Source: Thermus sediminis | GTDB lineage: Bacteria > Deinococcota > Deinococci > Deinococcales > Thermaceae | Reading direction: 5' to 3' | Assembly: GCF_003426945.1 (NCBI RefSeq) | Contig: NZ_QURO01000004.1 | Location: 186,001 to 250,000 of the forward strand | Length of the DNA stretch: 64,000 nucleotides | Shown: positions 1 to 7,788 of the stretch, piece after piece | Position numbering within the stretch: position 1 is the first letter of the stretch | How the letters are laid out: each line of letters opens with the position of its first letter | Translations under genes and position numbers: made by a program | The notes under the pieces: model-generated | Told to the model about the DNA's origin: nothing | Databases searched by the model: none | What the model saw: only the letters and a program-made list of their open reading frames with translations

Positions 1-1
1 G

Positions 2-319
2 CGCCTCAGGGCCGAGGCCCGGGCCCTTTTCGGGGAGGTGGACCTCCTCCTCCTCCCCACCACCCCCCACCCCGCCTTCCCCCTGGGGGGCCGCCCCGAC
101 CCCTTGGCCATGTACCGGGAGGACCTCTACACCGTGGGGGCCAACCTCGCGGGCCTCCCCGCCCTCTCCTTCCCCGCGGGGTTTGAAGGGCCCCTGCCCC
201 TGGGCCTCCAGCTCCTCGCCCCCTGGGGGAAGGACGAGCTCCTCCTCAGGGCGGCCTTCGCCCATGAGGAGGCCACGGGGGGGGCCTTCGTTCGGACGCC
301 CTTGGGAGAAGCCCTCTGA
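2..319 (+). CDS. gatA: Amidase-family protein, C-terminal part; probably GatA
   Basis: This is the last 105 codons of an amidase-signature protein whose start and catalytic Ser-Ser-Lys lie outside the window. The stretch [20 protein letters not shown] followed by LPLGLQL matches the C-terminal part of GatA, the glutaminase subunit of the Asp-tRNA(Asn)/Glu-tRNA(Gln) amidotransferase, which supplies ammonia to convert mischarged tRNA. That is family knowledge; another amidase is possible because the catalytic part cannot be seen. The gene ends in TGA 25 bp before the next gene. Confidence 0.75.
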   Translation, partial: RLRAEARALFGEVDLLLLPTTPHPAFPLGGRPDPLAMYREDLYTVGANLAGLPALSFPAGFEGPLPLGLQLLAPWGKDELLLRAAFAHEEATGGAFVRTPLGEAL

Positions 320-343
320 TAGCCCATCCCGGCTAGGGCCAGG

Positions 344-1120
344 ATGGGGATCCCGGTAATCCGGACTGGCCTTATGATGGACCCCGCCTTCCGCTACCGC
401 CTGGCCACCCGCCTGGCCCGCCGCCTCCGGGCCGAGGGGAGGCCTTTGCCCCTCCCCGCTTTGGGGGAGGCCTTGGGCCTGAAGGGCCCCGTGGCCCCGG
501 TGGTGGTCCCCCTTCTGGACGGCCGCTTCGTCCCTGGGGAGGAGGTGGGGCTTTGGGAGTGGCGCTACCCCTTCCCCCACCCGGAGGAGGCGGTGGTGGT
601 CTTGGACCTGGAGACCACCGGTCTGGCCCCCGGCCTGGACGAGATCATCGAGGTGGCCCTGGTGCGCCTCGAGGAGGGGCACCGCCAGGCCTTCCAGAGC
701 CTGGTCCGCCCCCACCGCCCCCCAAGCCCCTTCGTCCAGCGCCTGACGGGGATAACCCCGGAGGAGCTGGAGGAGGCCCCGCCTCTGGAGGACGTCCTCC
801 TTCAGGCCTACCCCCTCCTGGAGGGGGCCACCCTGGTCATCCAGAACGCCGCCTTTGACCTGGGCTTTCTCCGGCCCGCGCTGGAGGGCCTGGGCCTAGA
901 CCTCAGGAACCCCGTGGTGGACTCCATCCGCGTGGCCAGAAGGGCCATGCGGGGCCTCAAGGGCTACGGCCTGGACGCCCTTTCCCAGGTCCTGGAACTC
1001 CCGCCAAGGGAAAAGCACCGGGCCCTTGCGGATGTGGAGCGCACCCTCGCTGTGGTGTACGAGGTGTATTATATGGTCACTTCAGGGAGCCCCCGCCCCC
1101 TGGTGGACCTGGGGAGATAG
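344..1120 (+). CDS. DnaQ-like DEDDh 3'-5' exonuclease
   Basis: A 258-residue protein. Its second two thirds form a DEDDh exonuclease domain: ExoI motif LDLETTG (Asp88, Glu90), ExoII around VIQNAAFDLGFL, and ExoIII HRALADVERT with the catalytic His and Asp. This is the fold of the DNA polymerase III epsilon proofreading subunit, but the roughly 80-residue N-terminal extension is not part of standard DnaQ, so repair or RNA processing is as likely as replication proofreading. The start is uncertain: ATG at 344 follows a weak AGG, and ATGATG at 374 is an alternative. The next gene begins 1 bp after its stop. Confidence 0.85.
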   Translation: MGIPVIRTGLMMDPAFRYRLATRLARRLRAEGRPLPLPALGEALGLKGPVAPVVVPLLDGRFVPGEEVGLWEWRYPFPHPEEAVVVLDLETTGLAPGLDEIIEVALVRLEEGHRQAFQSLVRPHRPPSPFVQRLTGITPEELEEAPPLEDVLLQAYPLLEGATLVIQNAAFDLGFLRPALEGLGLDLRNPVVDSIRVARRAMRGLKGYGLDALSQVLELPPREKHRALADVERTLAVVYEVYYMVTSGSPRPLVDLGR

Positions 1121-1121
1121 T

Positions 1122-2183
1122 ATGACCACCCGCTATGTCTTGACCAGCACCTGTATCCAGACGGGCACCATGGCCCTCACCGCCTCCTTGCGCCAGCGCC
1201 TCCTGGGAAAGGAGCGCGTCCGCTTCGTGGACGAGGACGGGGAGGCCTACGAGGGGGAGGTGGACTGGAAAGCGGGCCTGGTGCGGGGCCTGGCCCCCTA
1301 CTACGCCAAGCGCCGCCTGGCGGCCAATGAGGCCATCCTCCTCCACTTCCGGGGGGGGGAGGTGGAGCTGAAGGCCCTGCCCCGCGTCCCCCTGCGCCCC
1401 CCCCAGCCGGAGAGGCCCCAGGAGAAACCGAAAAAGGAGGAGCACCCGGCGCCGGAGAAGCGGCGGGTGCGGGTCACCCCCTACCCCAAGGAGGTGCTCT
1501 TCCCCCACCAGCCCAAGGTCCTGGAACCCCCCGGGATCACCGAGGACCTGAGGCGCCTGGGCTTCTTCCTGGAGGGGGGCCCCCCCTGGACCTACAAGGC
1601 CTCCTTGGGGCGGCGGCAGGTGGTCCTGGCCCTCCTGCGCCTGGGGGAGGGGGAGGCGGATCTCCTAAGGCCCTACCGGCAGCAGGGGGCCCATGTGGCC
1701 TTCCTGGCCCCGGAGTCGGAGAAGGAGGCCGTGCCCCAGGGGATGGGCCACCTCTCTCCCGAGGCGGTGAGCCGGCTGGTGCGCCTCAAGGCCCGCCTCC
1801 CCATCACTCCCTTGGACCTGGAGGACCTCCTGAAGGGGGGCCGGGTAGACCTCGAGGCGGTGGAAGCCCTGGAGGACCGCCTGTTGGCGGAGCTCTCCGA
1901 GAGGGGGGCCTTCGCCGCCTTCCTCCTCCTCCTCGCCAAGAAGCGCTTGGGCGAGGTCTTCCTCCTCCCTGACCTCGAGGCCGAGGCCCTGGAGGAAGGC
2001 CTCAGCCCCGAGGCGGTGCGCCAGGGGGTGGAGCTCCTCGCCCAGCCCCCCTTCCTCCTCCTCAAGCGGCTTTCCCCTGGGGAGTTTCTCCTCAGGCAGG
2101 AGGTGGAGGAGGCCCTCTCCGACCTCCAGGCCTTTTCCGAGGCGGTGAAGGGCCGTCTCAGCCGCGTCCGTGGGGACGCTTGA
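1122..2183 (+). CDS. Hypothetical protein, acidic/leucine-rich
   Basis: A protein of 353 residues that I do not recognise as a named family. ATG at 1122 is chosen because it follows the exonuclease stop by one base; upstream codons in this frame only overlap that gene. It has an N-terminal segment of about 110 residues, a charged linker rich in Pro, Glu, Lys and Arg (about 95-125), and a C-terminal half rich in Leu, Glu and Ala that looks alpha-helical (for example EALEEGLSPEAVRQGVELL). There is no signal peptide or membrane segment. Its 3' end overlaps the convergent csaB by 26 bp. Adjacency to the exonuclease suggests co-transcription but gives no function. Confidence 0.7.
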   Translation: MTTRYVLTSTCIQTGTMALTASLRQRLLGKERVRFVDEDGEAYEGEVDWKAGLVRGLAPYYAKRRLAANEAILLHFRGGEVELKALPRVPLRPPQPERPQEKPKKEEHPAPEKRRVRVTPYPKEVLFPHQPKVLEPPGITEDLRRLGFFLEGGPPWTYKASLGRRQVVLALLRLGEGEADLLRPYRQQGAHVAFLAPESEKEAVPQGMGHLSPEAVSRLVRLKARLPITPLDLEDLLKGGRVDLEAVEALEDRLLAELSERGAFAAFLLLLAKKRLGEVFLLPDLEAEALEEGLSPEAVRQGVELLAQPPFLLLKRLSPGEFLLRQEVEEALSDLQAFSEAVKGRLSRVRGDA

Positions 2184-3150
2184 TGGGCGAGGCCTCGCCC
2201 AGGGCCAGGTCAAAGCTCCTCTTGGCCCTCTCCTTCAGGGCCGCCACCTTTTCCCAGTCGGGGTAGCGTCCGTACATGGCCGCTTTGGAGAGCTTGATGG
2301 GGTCCCCGGGAAGCTCCTGGTAGTAGGCCCCGGCCTCCTTGGCGAAGGCGGCTACCTTGGGGTCGTAGGAGAGGGCGGCGAAGGGGGTGCCCGCCGCCGC
2401 TGCCAGGACCAGGCCGTGGAGGCGCATGGAGATTACGTACCCCGCCTGGGCCGCCAGGTAGAGGACCCGCCTGGGGTCGGAGGTCTTTTCCACCCGGTGA
2501 TGGGGAAGGTTTTCCAGAACCTCGTCGTCGTAGCCCGGTTGCAGGAGGAGGACCAGGACCTGCCTCCCCTCGTGGAAGAGGTGGTTGGCCGTGACGTAGA
2601 GGGTACGCACCCCCTCCGGGCCCACCCCCGCCCGGGGGATGATCAGGACCAGCTCCTCCTCCCGCTTCACCGGGGGTGGGGTGAGGAGGAGGGCGGGATC
2701 GGCCCCTAGCTCGGCGGGAATCCCGAGCCTTTTGGCGTAGTCTAGGGAGTCCTGGTCCCTGAGGACCACCAGGACCCCTTTGAGGGCCTGCCCCACCTGC
2801 CTCTCCCCCCAGGGGGAGAGGGGGCCCAGGGACTGGTTGAAGACCACCACCCGCTTGTGGAAGGCCCGGGCTAGGCGCAAGACGCTGAGGTAGTAGAGGA
2901 GGCTTAGGCGGCTGGTGGCGTCCTGCAAGAGCCCCCCCCCACCTAGAAGCCAAAGGTCCGCCCGCAGGAGGGCCAGGGGGTTTAGGCGGTGGGCGGCCCG
3001 GATCCCGTGCTCCTCCCGGGTGCGCTTGGGGTCTCCCGAGAGGGCCAGGACCTGATGCCCCCTTGCCTTCAGCTCCCGGGCGATGGCCTCGAGGATGGCC
3101 TCGTCCCCGGCGTTTCTGAACCCGTAGTACCCCGCTACCCCGACCACCAT
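2158..3150 (-). CDS. csaB: Polysaccharide pyruvyl transferase CsaB
   Basis: A 330-residue member of the polysaccharide pyruvyl transferase family. It opens with VGVAGYYGFRNAGDEAIL, the typical start of CsaB; later it has LLGGGGLLQD and the C-terminal MRLHGLVLAAAAGTPFAALSYDP block of the GT-B-like fold. CsaB adds ketal-linked pyruvate to a cell-wall polysaccharide, and in Bacillus and Thermus this modification anchors SLH-domain surface proteins. The gene overlaps the 3' end of the upstream membrane protein gene by 16 bp, so the two are probably translationally coupled and may act in the same envelope pathway. Confidence 0.9.
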   Translation of the reverse strand: MVVGVAGYYGFRNAGDEAILEAIARELKARGHQVLALSGDPKRTREEHGIRAAHRLNPLALLRADLWLLGGGGLLQDATSRLSLLYYLSVLRLARAFHKRVVVFNQSLGPLSPWGERQVGQALKGVLVVLRDQDSLDYAKRLGIPAELGADPALLLTPPPVKREEELVLIIPRAGVGPEGVRTLYVTANHLFHEGRQVLVLLLQPGYDDEVLENLPHHRVEKTSDPRRVLYLAAQAGYVISMRLHGLVLAAAAGTPFAALSYDPKVAAFAKEAGAYYQELPGDPIKLSKAAMYGRYPDWEKVAALKERAKRSFDLALGEASPIKRPHGRG

Positions 3151-4841
3151 GCCCTAAGCCTCCTTACCAGGATAACCCCAGCCAGCCCCAGGAGACCCCC
3201 TATGAGGACCCCGTTCACCACCCGGAAGAAGGAGACGGGAAGGGGGGTGTGGAAGTGGCTGAAGGTGTTGAGGATGGAGGCCGTGCCGATGGCGGCCAGG
3301 AAGAGGAGGCCGTTTTGCACCCACCGGGGCCAGGGGAGAAGGAGGGCCAGGGGAAAGAGGGCGTGGCCGAAGACCTCCTTGAAACGGGGGCGCACCATGA
3401 GGTTCTGGAGGAGGTCCCTTAGCCTCAGCTCAACCTCGGGGACCAAGGCGATGGGGGCCTCATTCCCCCGCCTCAGGAGGGCCAGGGCCACGAGGGCCAG
3501 GGCCACGAGGGCCAGGGCCACCTCCCCCAGGCGCAGGGGATGGGCGTAGAGGCGGACCAGCGCCTCTTTGTAGTTCTTTTCCAGAAAGCTCAAGGCCACC
3601 AGCAGGGGGGGGAGGAGGAGGGTGAGGGAGACCCCCTTGAAGGGGGCGAGGCCCAGGACCGCCTCCGGGGTGGAGCCCAAGGCGGAGAGGAAGACCGCCC
3701 CCGCCAGGGCGTACCCCAGGGTCCTGGCCCACATCCAAAGCCCATTCCTGGGGCCCAGAAACCCCAGGACAGGGAAGACCAAGGCGGCCAGAAGGGCACC
3801 CCCCTGGCCCCCTGCGTACCCCAGGGCCAGGAGGAGGAGGAGGAGGGCCAAAAGGGGTCCGAAGACGGGAAGCCCTAGGGCCAAAAGCCCCAACCCCGCA
3901 AAGACCCCCAGCCAGGCGAAGAGGCCCAGGGGGTTTGGGGTGAAGTCCCGGGGGCCAGGGTTGCCTATAGGGATGCCGCTCGCCTCTAGGCCCTCGCTGA
4001 TGCGCTTTAGGAAGCGCCGGGTTTCCTCGGGGTAGGGGTAGGGCCTGAGGTAGAGGAGCTGGTGGCCTCGCTCCCGGGCCGCCAGCAGGTACTTGTCCGC
4101 GGCCTCCTCAGGAGCCAGTCTGAGCTGCCACTCGTAGGGCAGGCTGAAGAGCCTGAGGAGGCCGTTTTCCCGGAAGGCGCTCAGGCCGGGCTGGGGGGTG
4201 CCCTCGATGAGGGCCACGGGCACCCTGAGAAGGGCTTCGGCTTCCTTCAGACGGTAGGGGTGGCCCAGGGCCTCGAGGCCAGCGAAGACTACGGCCTGGG
4301 CCTCCGGGGGCACCAGGGGGAGGGAGGGGTCTAGAACCCGGAAGCGTTGGTTGATGGGCCGCGCGACGACGAAAAACCCCGCCTCCTGAGCCTTCCTTAT
4401 CTCCTCCAGAGGGTAAAAGGCGGGGAAGACCTGCACGTCCAAGGGGAAGCCCAGCCAGGGGCCGAGTTGCTGCGTGGGCAGGGTGTAGGCCCGCTCCAGG
4501 AGGCTGAGGAGCCAAGCCTCCCCCTTGAGGTAGTGCCAGTCCCGTCTGGCGGGAAGCCCCGCCTCCACGAGCTCCCGCCCCTGGCGGTAGAGGAGGACTC
4601 CCTCGGCCACCCAGTCCCTGACGAAGCGTTCGGGGAAGGCCACTCCGTTTACCCCCAGGGTCCGGTACTCCAGCAGAACCTCCACGAGGCTCCTACCGGT
4701 GGCCTTGGCTTCCTGCCTGAGGGCCTCAGCATCCATGACCAGGGCCACGGGGCCAGGGCCCTCGGCCCTGAGCCTGGGTTCCAGGGCTAGGAGGGAAGGG
4801 AAGAGGGCGAGCAGAATGAGGAGGTTGAGGAGGGGCTTCAT
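3135..4841 (-). CDS. DUF5693-family polytopic membrane protein
   Basis: A 568-residue protein. ATG at 4841 is chosen because it starts a clear signal/anchor segment (MKPLLNLLILLALFPSLLA) and overlaps the stop of an upstream ORF as ATGA. Residues ~25-315 form a soluble extracytoplasmic domain; residues ~320-560 contain many hydrophobic segments typical of a polytopic membrane protein. The layout and the linkage to csaB fit the DUF5693 family. In Bacillus csaA-csaB pairs the first gene encodes a membrane protein thought to export the wall polysaccharide. A transport or assembly role here is inference from that parallel, not from sequence similarity to CsaA. Confidence 0.75.
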   Translation of the reverse strand: MKPLLNLLILLALFPSLLALEPRLRAEGPGPVALVMDAEALRQEAKATGRSLVEVLLEYRTLGVNGVAFPERFVRDWVAEGVLLYRQGRELVEAGLPARRDWHYLKGEAWLLSLLERAYTLPTQQLGPWLGFPLDVQVFPAFYPLEEIRKAQEAGFFVVARPINQRFRVLDPSLPLVPPEAQAVVFAGLEALGHPYRLKEAEALLRVPVALIEGTPQPGLSAFRENGLLRLFSLPYEWQLRLAPEEAADKYLLAARERGHQLLYLRPYPYPEETRRFLKRISEGLEASGIPIGNPGPRDFTPNPLGLFAWLGVFAGLGLLALGLPVFGPLLALLLLLLALGYAGGQGGALLAALVFPVLGFLGPRNGLWMWARTLGYALAGAVFLSALGSTPEAVLGLAPFKGVSLTLLLPPLLVALSFLEKNYKEALVRLYAHPLRLGEVALALVALALVALALLRRGNEAPIALVPEVELRLRDLLQNLMVRPRFKEVFGHALFPLALLLPWPRWVQNGLLFLAAIGTASILNTFSHFHTPLPVSFFRVVNGVLIGGLLGLAGVILVRRLRAWWSG

Positions 4842-5203
4842 GCCACCCCCATCCAGGCCGGGTGGGGGAAGCCCTTGGCCGCGGGGTTCCGGCCTCCCCC
4901 GATCCAGACCGCGTTCCTGGGGTGCCAAGAGGGTTCCGCAAGGGCCTGGGATGGGGGCTTGACCCGGAGGAGGCCCCGCCCCTCCCCCCTTGGGCGGCGG
5001 ATGGGGCCCCCGTGGGCCTGGGGTTCCATGAGGGCCCAGACCCCCTCGGGGTAGGGAGCCGGCTCATGGGCTTGGGGACGGTTCCCCTCGGATGAGGTTG
5101 GGCAGGGGAGGCCCACCCCCTGCCCCAAGGTCCAGGCCAGGGCGTCCCCCCTGCTGGCTGTCCTCTGGGCAATTCCCGTGGCTAAAGCCTTGGCCGCGTT
5201 CAC
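4838..5203 (-). CDS. Possible small ORF upstream of the DUF5693 gene
   Basis: A 121-codon ORF with a GTG start at 5203 that I do not recognise. Two features favour coding: its TGA overlaps the ATG of the DUF5693 gene as ATGA, and most third positions are G or C. Against it, G/C-rich non-coding Thermus DNA also yields open frames, the protein is rich in Pro, Gly and Arg, and a terminator-like hairpin lies just upstream. If it is not real, 4842-5304 is an intergenic stretch without a recognisable gene. Confidence 0.3.
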   Translation of the reverse strand: MNAAKALATGIAQRTASRGDALAWTLGQGVGLPCPTSSEGNRPQAHEPAPYPEGVWALMEPQAHGGPIRRPRGEGRGLLRVKPPSQALAEPSWHPRNAVWIGGGRNPAAKGFPHPAWMGVA

Positions 5204-5218
5204 CCCCCCATGATAAGA

Positions 5219-5241
5219 GGTGGGGAACCACCCTCCCCACC
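5219..5241 (-). terminator. Hairpin terminator after the MalK-type ATPase gene
   Basis: On the minus strand a GGTGGGGA arm, a short loop and a TCCCCACC arm are followed by CTCTTATC. It lies about 65 bp beyond the stop of the upstream minus-strand ATPase gene, in the right place to end that transcript. The T-tract is weak. Confidence 0.45.
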
Positions 5242-5304
5242 TTTTCCCTTGGACGGTTTGTGTGCCTGGGCCCCTCGTCCCGGTGCCGCCAGGTTGGGGT
5301 GGCG

Positions 5305-6435
5305 CTACCGGACCACCGCCGCCTGCTCCTGGGAGTGGCCGATGGTGGTGTCGTTCTCGGGGTCAAAGGCGTGGATGCGGCCCGTGTGCGCAAGAAGCTC
5401 CACCTGGGTCCCGGGCCGCACGGGGGCGTGGCCGTCTACCTTGGCCACCAGCACGGTCCCGTCCAGGTTCACATGGAGCTCGGTCTCTGCGCCCAGGGGC
5501 TCCACCACCTCCACCTCGCCCCGGATCACGTTCTCCTCCTCGGGGATCACGGTGTAGCCCTTGAGGCCCAGGTGCTCCGGGCGGATGCCCAGCCACACCT
5601 CCTTGCCGGCGTAGCGCCTCACCGACTGGGCTAGGACGGGGTTGGCCCGGATGCGGAAGCCGGGGGCCACCAGGTAGACCCTCTCCCCCTGGACCTCCAC
5701 CCGGGCCTTGATGAAGTTCATGGAGGGGCTTCCGATGAATCCCGCCACAAAGCGGTTGGCAGGGAAGTCGTAGAGGTTCAAGGGCGTGTCCACCTGCTGG
5801 ACCTCCCCGTCCTTCATGACCACGATGCGCTGGCCCAGGGTCATGGCCTCCACCTGGTCGTGGGTCACGTAGACCGTGGTGACCCCAAGCCGCCTTTGGA
5901 GCTTGGCGATCTCCGCCCGCATCTCCACCCGGAGCTTGGCGTCCAGGTTGGAGAGGGGCTCGTCCATGAGGAAGACCTTGGGCTCCCGCACGATGGCCCG
6001 GCCCATGGCCACCCGCTGGCGCTGGCCGCCCGAGAGCTCCCGGGGTTTGCGGTTGAGGAGGTGCTCAATCTTCAGGATGCGGGCCGCCTCCTTGACCCGG
6101 CGGTCAATCTCGTCCTTGGGGTAGCGGCGGAGGCGGAGCCCGAAGGCCATGTTCTCGTAGACGTTCATGTGGGGGTAGAGGGCGTAGTTCTGGAAGACCA
6201 TGGCGATGTCCCGGTCCTTGGGGGGGACGTCGTTCACCAGGCGGTCGCCGATGAAGACCTTCCCCTCGGAGATCTCCTCCAGCCCGGCGATCATGCGCAG
6301 GGTGGTGGTCTTGCCGCAGCCTGAGGGGCCCACGAAGACCACGAACTCCCCGTCCTCCGTCTCCAGATTGAAGTCCTTGACCGCCACCACCTTACCGAAG
6401 CGCTTCCACACGTGCTCCAGCTTGACTTTGGCCAT
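5305..6435 (-). CDS. Sugar ABC transporter ATP-binding protein, MalK/MsmX/UgpC type
   Basis: A 376-residue ATPase. ATG at 6435 is preferred because AGGAGGCAAGG stands just upstream and MAKVKLEHVWKRFG is the usual family start. It contains Walker A GPSGCGKTT, signature LSGGQRQRV, Walker B VFLMDEPLSNLD and the H-loop VTHDQ, then the roughly 130-residue MalK-type C-terminal regulatory domain. No permease or binding protein adjoins it. Such orphan ATPases (MsmX-like) often energise several sugar importers encoded elsewhere; that role is inference from family and isolation. Confidence 0.9.
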   Translation of the reverse strand: MAKVKLEHVWKRFGKVVAVKDFNLETEDGEFVVFVGPSGCGKTTTLRMIAGLEEISEGKVFIGDRLVNDVPPKDRDIAMVFQNYALYPHMNVYENMAFGLRLRRYPKDEIDRRVKEAARILKIEHLLNRKPRELSGGQRQRVAMGRAIVREPKVFLMDEPLSNLDAKLRVEMRAEIAKLQRRLGVTTVYVTHDQVEAMTLGQRIVVMKDGEVQQVDTPLNLYDFPANRFVAGFIGSPSMNFIKARVEVQGERVYLVAPGFRIRANPVLAQSVRRYAGKEVWLGIRPEHLGLKGYTVIPEEENVIRGEVEVVEPLGAETELHVNLDGTVLVAKVDGHAPVRPGTQVELLAHTGRIHAFDPENDTTIGHSQEQAAVVR

Positions 6436-6525
6436 CCTTGCCTCCTGGCCCCACGCTTTGAGCCTTTTGGCCCATCGGGGGTGCGGGGGCATTTTACAAC
6501 AAGTGGGGCTTTCACATGTTTTGCA

Positions 6526-6553
6526 CGGGCACCCTTTAACCTTTAGGTGCCCG
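6526..6553 (+). promoter_or_regulatory. Stem-loop in the leader of mscL
   Basis: Perfect 8-bp arms CGGGCACC and GGTGCCCG enclose a 12-base A/T-rich loop, 32 bp before the mscL start codon. It could be an operator or an mRNA structure. There is no T-tract after it, so a terminator is unlikely. A TAAAAT hexamer on the minus strand at 6492-6497 may be the -10 of the divergent ATPase gene. Confidence 0.4.
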
Positions 6554-6585
6554 GAGACGGCGCTCCTTGCTAAGGAGGCGAGGCT

Positions 6586-6960
6586 ATGTTGAAGGGGTTT
6601 AGGAACTTCATCCTGCGGGGCAACGTGGTGGACCTGGCGGTGGCGGTCATCATCGGCGGGGCCTTTGGCCAGGTGGTGAACTCCTTTGTGGCCGACGTGC
6701 TCACCCCCTTGATCGGGGCCTTGGGCGGGGCCACGGATTTCTCCGCCATCAAGCTAGGGCCCATCGCCCTGGGCAAGTTCATCAACGCCTTGGTGAACTT
6801 CCTCGTGGTCGCGGCCGCCATCTACTTCCTAGTGGTGACCCCCATGAACGAGGTGGCCAAGCGGCGGAAGGGGGAGGAGGCTTCCGCACCTCCGCCGGAG
6901 CCCCCGGAGGAGGTTAAGCTCCTCCGGGAGATTCTGGCCGAGCTCCGGAAGAGGGCCTAA
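6586..6960 (+). CDS. mscL: Large-conductance mechanosensitive channel MscL
   Basis: A 124-residue channel protein of normal family length, preceded by a strong AAGGAGG. The N-terminal GFRNFILRGNVVDLAVAVIIGGAFG is the MscL amphipathic S1 helix and first transmembrane gate helix. A periplasmic loop, the second membrane segment (FLVVAAAIYFLVVTPMNEV) and the charged cytoplasmic helix ending LLREILAELRK follow. It forms a homopentamer in the inner membrane and opens under tension to release solutes on osmotic downshock. Its 3' end overlaps the convergent downstream gene by 47 bp. Confidence 0.96.
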   Translation: MLKGFRNFILRGNVVDLAVAVIIGGAFGQVVNSFVADVLTPLIGALGGATDFSAIKLGPIALGKFINALVNFLVVAAAIYFLVVTPMNEVAKRRKGEEASAPPPEPPEEVKLLREILAELRKRA

Positions 6961-7774
6961 GGCGGTTCCAGAAAAAAAGCCCCAGGAACCCAAGGCCGAG
7001 CTCAGGCCTGGGCTCCAGGGTCGCGGAGAGGGCGAAGGCGTGGAAGAGGGGGACCTCGAGGGCCCGCAAAGGGGCCCTAAAGAAGAGGTCCTTTAGGGCC
7101 TTTCCCTGGCCCAGGCCCAGGAGCAGGAGGTAGGGAAGGTAGGGCCAGGGCCCCGTGGGGAAGCCCAAGGCGGAGAGGCCCAAGGCGGCGAAGGCCAGGG
7201 CCCGGGCGGGGGGAAGGGGTTTTAGGCCCAGGGGGCGGAGCTCTTCCCACATGGGGACCTCCTCCCCGGGCCAGGGGGCCTTGAGGAGGAGGAGCCTCTT
7301 CCCCTCGTGCCCGCCCAGGTAGGCCTCCGGCCTGGGGGCCACCCCCAGGGGGAGGAGGCGGGCGGGGTCCTCCTTGAGGGCTTGGAAGAGCTCCGGGTCC
7401 AACGGGAGGCCGTCCACCAGGAACCAGGTGTGGGGCCTGCCCGAGAGGAGGAAGCCCTGGGCCCGTTCCACCCTGTGCCCCCGGTGGGCCAGGATGCCCG
7501 GCCAGGCCTCGGGGGGTTCCCGGAGGAGGGCCGCCTTCCAAGGGGGGTCGTGGGCCAGGGGTTCGGGCCTTAGGGCGAAGCGGACCTCCAGGGCCTCCCC
7601 CTCCTCCAGGGCAAAGCGGGCCAGGAAGTTGCCGGAGGCCTGGTACATGGCCTCCGCCCGGCGGGAGAGCCAAAGGTCCATAAGCCTTTGGCCGGGGAGG
7701 TCTTGGGGAAGGGGTAGGGCGTAGCTGCCTGCTTGCAGGGCCCGAAAGCGCAGGGCGAAGCGCACGGGAAACAC
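6914..7774 (-). CDS. Hypothetical protein with C-terminal membrane region
   Basis: A 286-residue protein without a recognised family. Residues 1-185 appear soluble. Residues ~190-275 are rich in Leu, Ala, Gly and Phe (ALAFAALGLSALGFPTG, WPYLPYLLLLGLG) and could make two or three membrane segments. It starts only 14 bp from the divergent aminotransferase start, so the two share a very short intergenic promoter region. Its end overlaps mscL by 47 bp. Codon use is typical of the genome, which supports a real gene. Confidence 0.65.
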   Translation of the reverse strand: MFPVRFALRFRALQAGSYALPLPQDLPGQRLMDLWLSRRAEAMYQASGNFLARFALEEGEALEVRFALRPEPLAHDPPWKAALLREPPEAWPGILAHRGHRVERAQGFLLSGRPHTWFLVDGLPLDPELFQALKEDPARLLPLGVAPRPEAYLGGHEGKRLLLLKAPWPGEEVPMWEELRPLGLKPLPPARALAFAALGLSALGFPTGPWPYLPYLLLLGLGQGKALKDLFFRAPLRALEVPLFHAFALSATLEPRPELGLGFLGLFFWNRLRPSSGARPESPGGA

Positions 7775-7788
7775 GATACACTTTTCCC

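Noticed and set aside
5092-5634. Long plus-strand open frames opposite the MalK-type ATPase and elsewhere
   Set aside because: They are Arg/Pro/Gly/Ala-rich complements of real genes, which high third-position GC keeps open. They have no ribosome binding site and no family features.
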